Below, piece after piece: positions 61,744 through 64,000 of a DNA stretch of 64,000 bases. Position numbers and translations under genes: made by a program. Every line of letters starts with the position of its first letter. The stretch's first letter is position 1. Source of the stretch: Henriciella litoralis. Lineage in GTDB: Bacteria; Pseudomonadota; Alphaproteobacteria; Caulobacterales; Hyphomonadaceae. A model generated the notes under the pieces. It saw only the letters and a program-made list of their open reading frames with translations. It was not told where the DNA came from and searched no databases. The stretch is taken from the NCBI RefSeq assembly GCF_002088935.1, contig NZ_NCSS01000006.1, forward strand, positions 776,407 through 840,406, in the 5' to 3' direction.

Positions 61744-61799
61744 ATTGTTTTTCGATATGCACTTGACGGTAATCGATATGTGTTTTATTGAAAAACAAT
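61744..61799 (+). promoter_or_regulatory. Inverted repeat with nested direct repeats around a minus-35 box
   Basis: ATTGTTTTTC (61744-61753) and its perfect complement at 61790-61799 enclose TCGATATG twice (61752-61759 and 61773-61780, 21 bases apart, two helical turns). A TTGACG minus-35-like box lies between them (61763-61768). The minus-10 region near 61784-61791 is poor. This looks like a regulated promoter of the small RNA to the right. Confidence 0.5.
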
Positions 61800-61908
61800 A
61801 ATAACAAGAGCCCGGTTGGTTGCTACCCCTGACGCCCTGACCCTGAGCCGCCAATCGGGCCAACTCTCACAAGTCAACTCTATCAGAGGCCCCGAAAGGG
61901 GCCTTTTT
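61792..61908 (+). ncRNA. Candidate small RNA
   Basis: A ten-base stem (GCCCGGTTGG at 61810-61819 with CCAATCGGGC at 61851-61860, one G-T pair) is followed by a spacer and a terminator hairpin. The stem's loop carries three CCCTGA repeats. The start near 61792-61800 is guessed from the TTGACG box at 61763. No known RNA family recognised. Confidence 0.5.
61885..61908 (+). terminator. Rho-independent terminator of the candidate small RNA
   Basis: GGCCCC at 61888-61893, GAAA loop, GGGGCC at 61898-61903 and five T (61904-61908) on the plus strand, with no plus-strand protein gene upstream. Confidence 0.8.
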
Positions 61909-62011
61909 CTTGTGCGCGCAAAAAAACTGAAGTCCGCTCGGGCCCTACCGACTTTAGAAGCTTTCAGAGTTTCTGCTATGAACTCCCCAAGCTTCATAAA
62001 AAGGGGACATC

Positions 62012-62443
62012 ATGAAAGCTTGTATCATCTGCCTGACGGCAGCTTTGAGCGCAGCGACCGCTGCAAACGCGCAGACACTGACTTTGCAACCGGGCGAGTG
62101 GGAAACCATGACGACCGAGACTTTCGTCGATGAAAGCGGGGTCGAAGACGTAAATAGCTGGAGTGAAAACGTTTGCATCGCGCCAGCGGACGCTGACCAC
62201 GACGCCAGTCGATTTGCTTCGGCTGGCTGCACGGCATCCGACAGTCGGATTGAGGACGGTATCCTCAAATTCCAAGAGACCTGTCATGACGACTTCATGA
62301 CTTTGTCAGGAGACGCCACCGTCACCCAAAGCAAAAGCGACGGCTCAATCCGGATTGATGAAAGTCTCGCCGGGGAAGATCTGATCCTCGGACCGATCGT
62401 CATCGACCGGGTGATCACATCCAAGCGCGCGGGCGATTGTTAA
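62012..62443 (+). CDS. Secreted DUF3617-like protein
   Basis: A 143-residue exported protein with signal peptide (IICLTAALSAATAANA, cleavage after ANA). The mature start TLTLQPGEWETMTTETFVD has the PGXWE pattern of DUF3617, and four cysteines (Cys55, Cys73, Cys90, Cys143) probably form two disulfides. Function unknown. Start at 62012 behind AAAGGGGAC. Region is AT-richer upstream. Confidence 0.8.
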   Translation: MKACIICLTAALSAATAANAQTLTLQPGEWETMTTETFVDESGVEDVNSWSENVCIAPADADHDASRFASAGCTASDSRIEDGILKFQETCHDDFMTLSGDATVTQSKSDGSIRIDESLAGEDLILGPIVIDRVITSKRAGDC

Positions 62444-62483
62444 GGCCGGGGATTGCTAAGGCCAGGGTTCGAAACGCAAGACA

Positions 62484-62515
62484 AAAAAATGGCGCGGCTA
62501 TCGAGCCGCGCCTTT
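62484..62515. terminator. Bidirectional terminator between DUF3617 gene and hisG
   Basis: A nine-base perfect stem GGCGCGGCT (62491-62499) and its complement (62504-62512) around ATCG. Seven A precede it (62483-62489), which are T on the minus strand behind hisG, and TTT follows on the plus strand. It serves mainly the hisZ-hisG operon. Confidence 0.75.
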
Positions 62516-62582
62516 GAGAGTTCTTGCAGCGTTTCCTCCCAGAAACTTGCCTGCTCTGTATCGCCGCTTTTCTGTCACATTG

Positions 62583-63527
62583 TCAAGCGCCTCGTTCCAA
62601 TTCAGTAACAAACGCTACGAAAGACGGCGTTTCGCGTTCGAAAATGAAGTCCGCATTAACGATTGAGACAGGTCCTGCCCCCGATTCAGCGATTCTGCGG
62701 GCATTTTCTGCCGCACTTAAGGCAGGCGAAAGAACAGAATTTGCCGAGACGCGGGTCAACCCCTGCGCGTCGATGAGAGAATCGGGGATGGAATCAGCGG
62801 CCTGAAGCAGTTTTTGCGCATCCGCCGATTCGACTGCGCCGATGGCCGAGAGCAGTTTTTCGAGCGCGCCGAGCGACTCGCCCGTCCAGTCGGCTTTGAG
62901 CGATCCGGTGAGCGCCGCCTGGCTTTTCAGGATCACACCATCATCGAGGACTTTCAGGCCATTGGCCTTCAGCGTCGCGCCAGTCGATGTGATGTCGACG
63001 ATGACTTCAGCCTGCCCTGAGCTGGGCGCCGCTTCGGTCGCGCCCGCGCTTTCCACGAGGCGGTACTCGCCGACAGACTTCTCGGCAAAATAGTTGCGCG
63101 TCAGACGAAGGTATTTGGTCGCCACCTTCATGCGGCGGCCATGGCGCTGGCGGAACCGCGCACCTGCCGCTTCGAGCTCGCTCAACGTATTCACATCAAG
63201 CCAGGCCGCCGGGACAGCGACGACAACATCAGCGCCGCCAAAGTCGAGCCGTTTGATGACGCTGGCATCGCGGGAGAGATCCGCCGAGAGATCATGCAAA
63301 AGGTCTTCACCAGTCACCCCGATATGGAACGCGCCGTCGATCAGCCCCTGCGCAATCTCACGGGCCGAGAGCAGAAGTACGTCTGCCTCAGGCAGGCCGC
63401 GAAGCTCTGCGGTGTAACCGCGTTCGCCGCCAGCCTGTTTGAGGCGGAAGCCTGCCTTGGCGAGCCAGCTCTCGGCATTGTCTTTCAGGCGCCCCTTGGA
63501 CGGGATCGCAATTGTAAGCCGGGTCAT
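62583..63527 (-). CDS. hisG: ATP phosphoribosyltransferase HisG
   Basis: First step of histidine synthesis: ATP and PRPP give phosphoribosyl-ATP. 314 residues, with RLTIAIPSKGRLKDNAESWL at the start, FHIGVTGEDLLHD and the PRPP loop VIVDITSTGATLKANGLKVL. The C-terminal part (about 225-314) carries extra sequence compared with the 210-230 residue short HisG. Start overlaps hisZ by four bases. HisZ next to it would be its regulatory subunit. Confidence 0.93.
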   Translation of the reverse strand: MTRLTIAIPSKGRLKDNAESWLAKAGFRLKQAGGERGYTAELRGLPEADVLLLSAREIAQGLIDGAFHIGVTGEDLLHDLSADLSRDASVIKRLDFGGADVVVAVPAAWLDVNTLSELEAAGARFRQRHGRRMKVATKYLRLTRNYFAEKSVGEYRLVESAGATEAAPSSGQAEVIVDITSTGATLKANGLKVLDDGVILKSQAALTGSLKADWTGESLGALEKLLSAIGAVESADAQKLLQAADSIPDSLIDAQGLTRVSANSVLSPALSAAENARRIAESGAGPVSIVNADFIFERETPSFVAFVTELERGA

Positions 63528-64000
63528 GATTGGGCTCCCTTGGTGAGCCGGTCAGGCCGGACGACACCGCCGATGGCTGTTGCATCGACCTTGCCGCCGG
63601 AGAGGCGGGATAACAGCGTGTCATAGCGCCCCCCTGCCCCGAACGGTTTTCGGCTGGAGGCATCGCCGGGATGGAAAATCTCAAACAGGAAGCCGTCATA
63701 ATAGTTGAACCGACGACCAAATGGCGTGCCGAAACGGGCTGAGGCGAGCGCGCCGGGCATGAGGGCTTTCATCTTCGCCGCGCGCGCTTCAAGACGCTCC
63801 AGAGCGGGCTCAACGCCTGATATCCCTGCCTGACGTGCGATGGCGAGCAAGGCGTCGGCCGCTTGCTCGGCCGTCGTGTCGACAGCCATCACGGCTTCAA
63901 GCGTCTGGCGGGCAATATCTGGCGTGGCGCCATATTCTGCGTCAGCCGCCTGTGCGAGCAGCCCTTCGACAATCTCGTCGAGCGAGCGCGTCCCTTGAGG
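63524..64000 (-). CDS. hisZ: ATP phosphoribosyltransferase regulatory subunit HisZ (5' end beyond window)
   Basis: The C-terminal 158 codons of HisZ, a class II aminoacyl-tRNA synthetase-like protein lacking synthetase function that regulates HisG. Recognisable are RRFNYYDGFLFEIFHP, GAGGRYDTLLSRL and AIGGVVRPDRL, the class II motif 3 region. The frame stays open to the right edge, where it reads TRSLDEIVEGLL. Stop overlaps the hisG start (ATGA). Confidence 0.92.
   Translation of the reverse strand, partial: PQGTRSLDEIVEGLLAQAADAEYGATPDIARQTLEAVMAVDTTAEQAADALLAIARQAGISGVEPALERLEARAAKMKALMPGALASARFGTPFGRRFNYYDGFLFEIFHPGDASSRKPFGAGGRYDTLLSRLSGGKVDATAIGGVVRPDRLTKGAQS

Larger units (their letters stand above)
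61506..62011. other. Non-coding region between argD and the DUF3617 gene
   Basis: About 500 bases, AT-rich, with no open frame that looks coding. It carries the argD promoter side, the palindrome at 61710-61725, an inverted repeat at 61744-61799 enclosing twin direct repeats, a candidate small RNA at about 61792-61908 and its terminator at 61885-61908. The DUF3617 gene's ribosome site AAAGGGGAC lies near 62000. Confidence 0.6.

Overview
This GC-rich window looks like the chromosome of a marine alphaproteobacterium of the Hyphomonadaceae/Maricaulaceae kind (Hyphomonas or Henriciella-like). That is inferred from the combination of a Caulobacterales-type gene transfer agent (GTA) cluster, a ccm cytochrome c maturation block flanked by two-component systems, HWE-kinase bacteriophytochrome signalling and the hisZ-hisG pair. 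I could not run a search, so the genus is a guess. No tRNA, rRNA, CRISPR array, insertion sequence or replication origin was seen.

Left part (1-14.5 kb), nearly all on the minus strand. In transcription order it holds dnaJ-like, PepSY protein, response regulator and PhoQ-like kinase, ccmI-like, ccmE, ccmF, ccmH, an alpha/beta hydrolase-OsmC fusion, a DegP protease, a second response regulator and kinase, and glnE (cut by the left edge). The theme is envelope quality control and cytochrome c assembly under two OmpR-type systems. A small NTF2-like gene lies on the opposite strand between ccmI and ccmE.

GTA block (14.5-27.1 kb), minus strand. From 27142 leftward: large terminase, portal, a small coiled-coil protein, prohead protease, major capsid, head-tail adaptor, tail terminator, major tail protein, two overlapping tail assembly chaperone ORFs, a very short tape measure, distal tail protein, hub, NlpC/P60 peptidase and the 1226-residue megatron baseplate protein. 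Start-stop overlaps indicate coupled translation. No small terminase and no head-closure (gp7) gene was found at their usual places. A lipoprotein gene on the opposite strand sits between the portal gene and the small coiled-coil (gp3.5-like) gene that precedes the protease, and a strong hairpin follows the capsid gene.

Accessory and metabolic region (27.3-60.3 kb): acyltransferase, CurA-type reductase, Hsp33, a GGDEF-EAL protein, serine hydrolase, several membrane transporters, a phosphoribosyltransferase-like orphan, an exported amine oxidase with an exported RidA partner, a zinc alcohol dehydrogenase, a pentapeptide-repeat protein with a two-helix channel-like tail, a SIMPL protein with a 13-proline run, argF, a heme oxygenase-bacteriophytochrome pair, ZntB and MscS channels, an S41 protease, BrkB/YihY, a glutathione transferase, a MarR-acyl-CoA dehydrogenase pair, an ArsR-AHSA1 pair, and a patatin-like lipoprotein.

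Right part (60.3-64 kb): argD, a 500-base non-coding region with a likely small RNA, a DUF3617 protein, hisG and hisZ (cut by the right edge). argD, argF and hslO, often adjacent in relatives, keep the same order and strand here but are about 14-15 kb apart. A decayed copy of the argD 3' end lies on the far side of the patatin gene, a trace of an insertion at argD.
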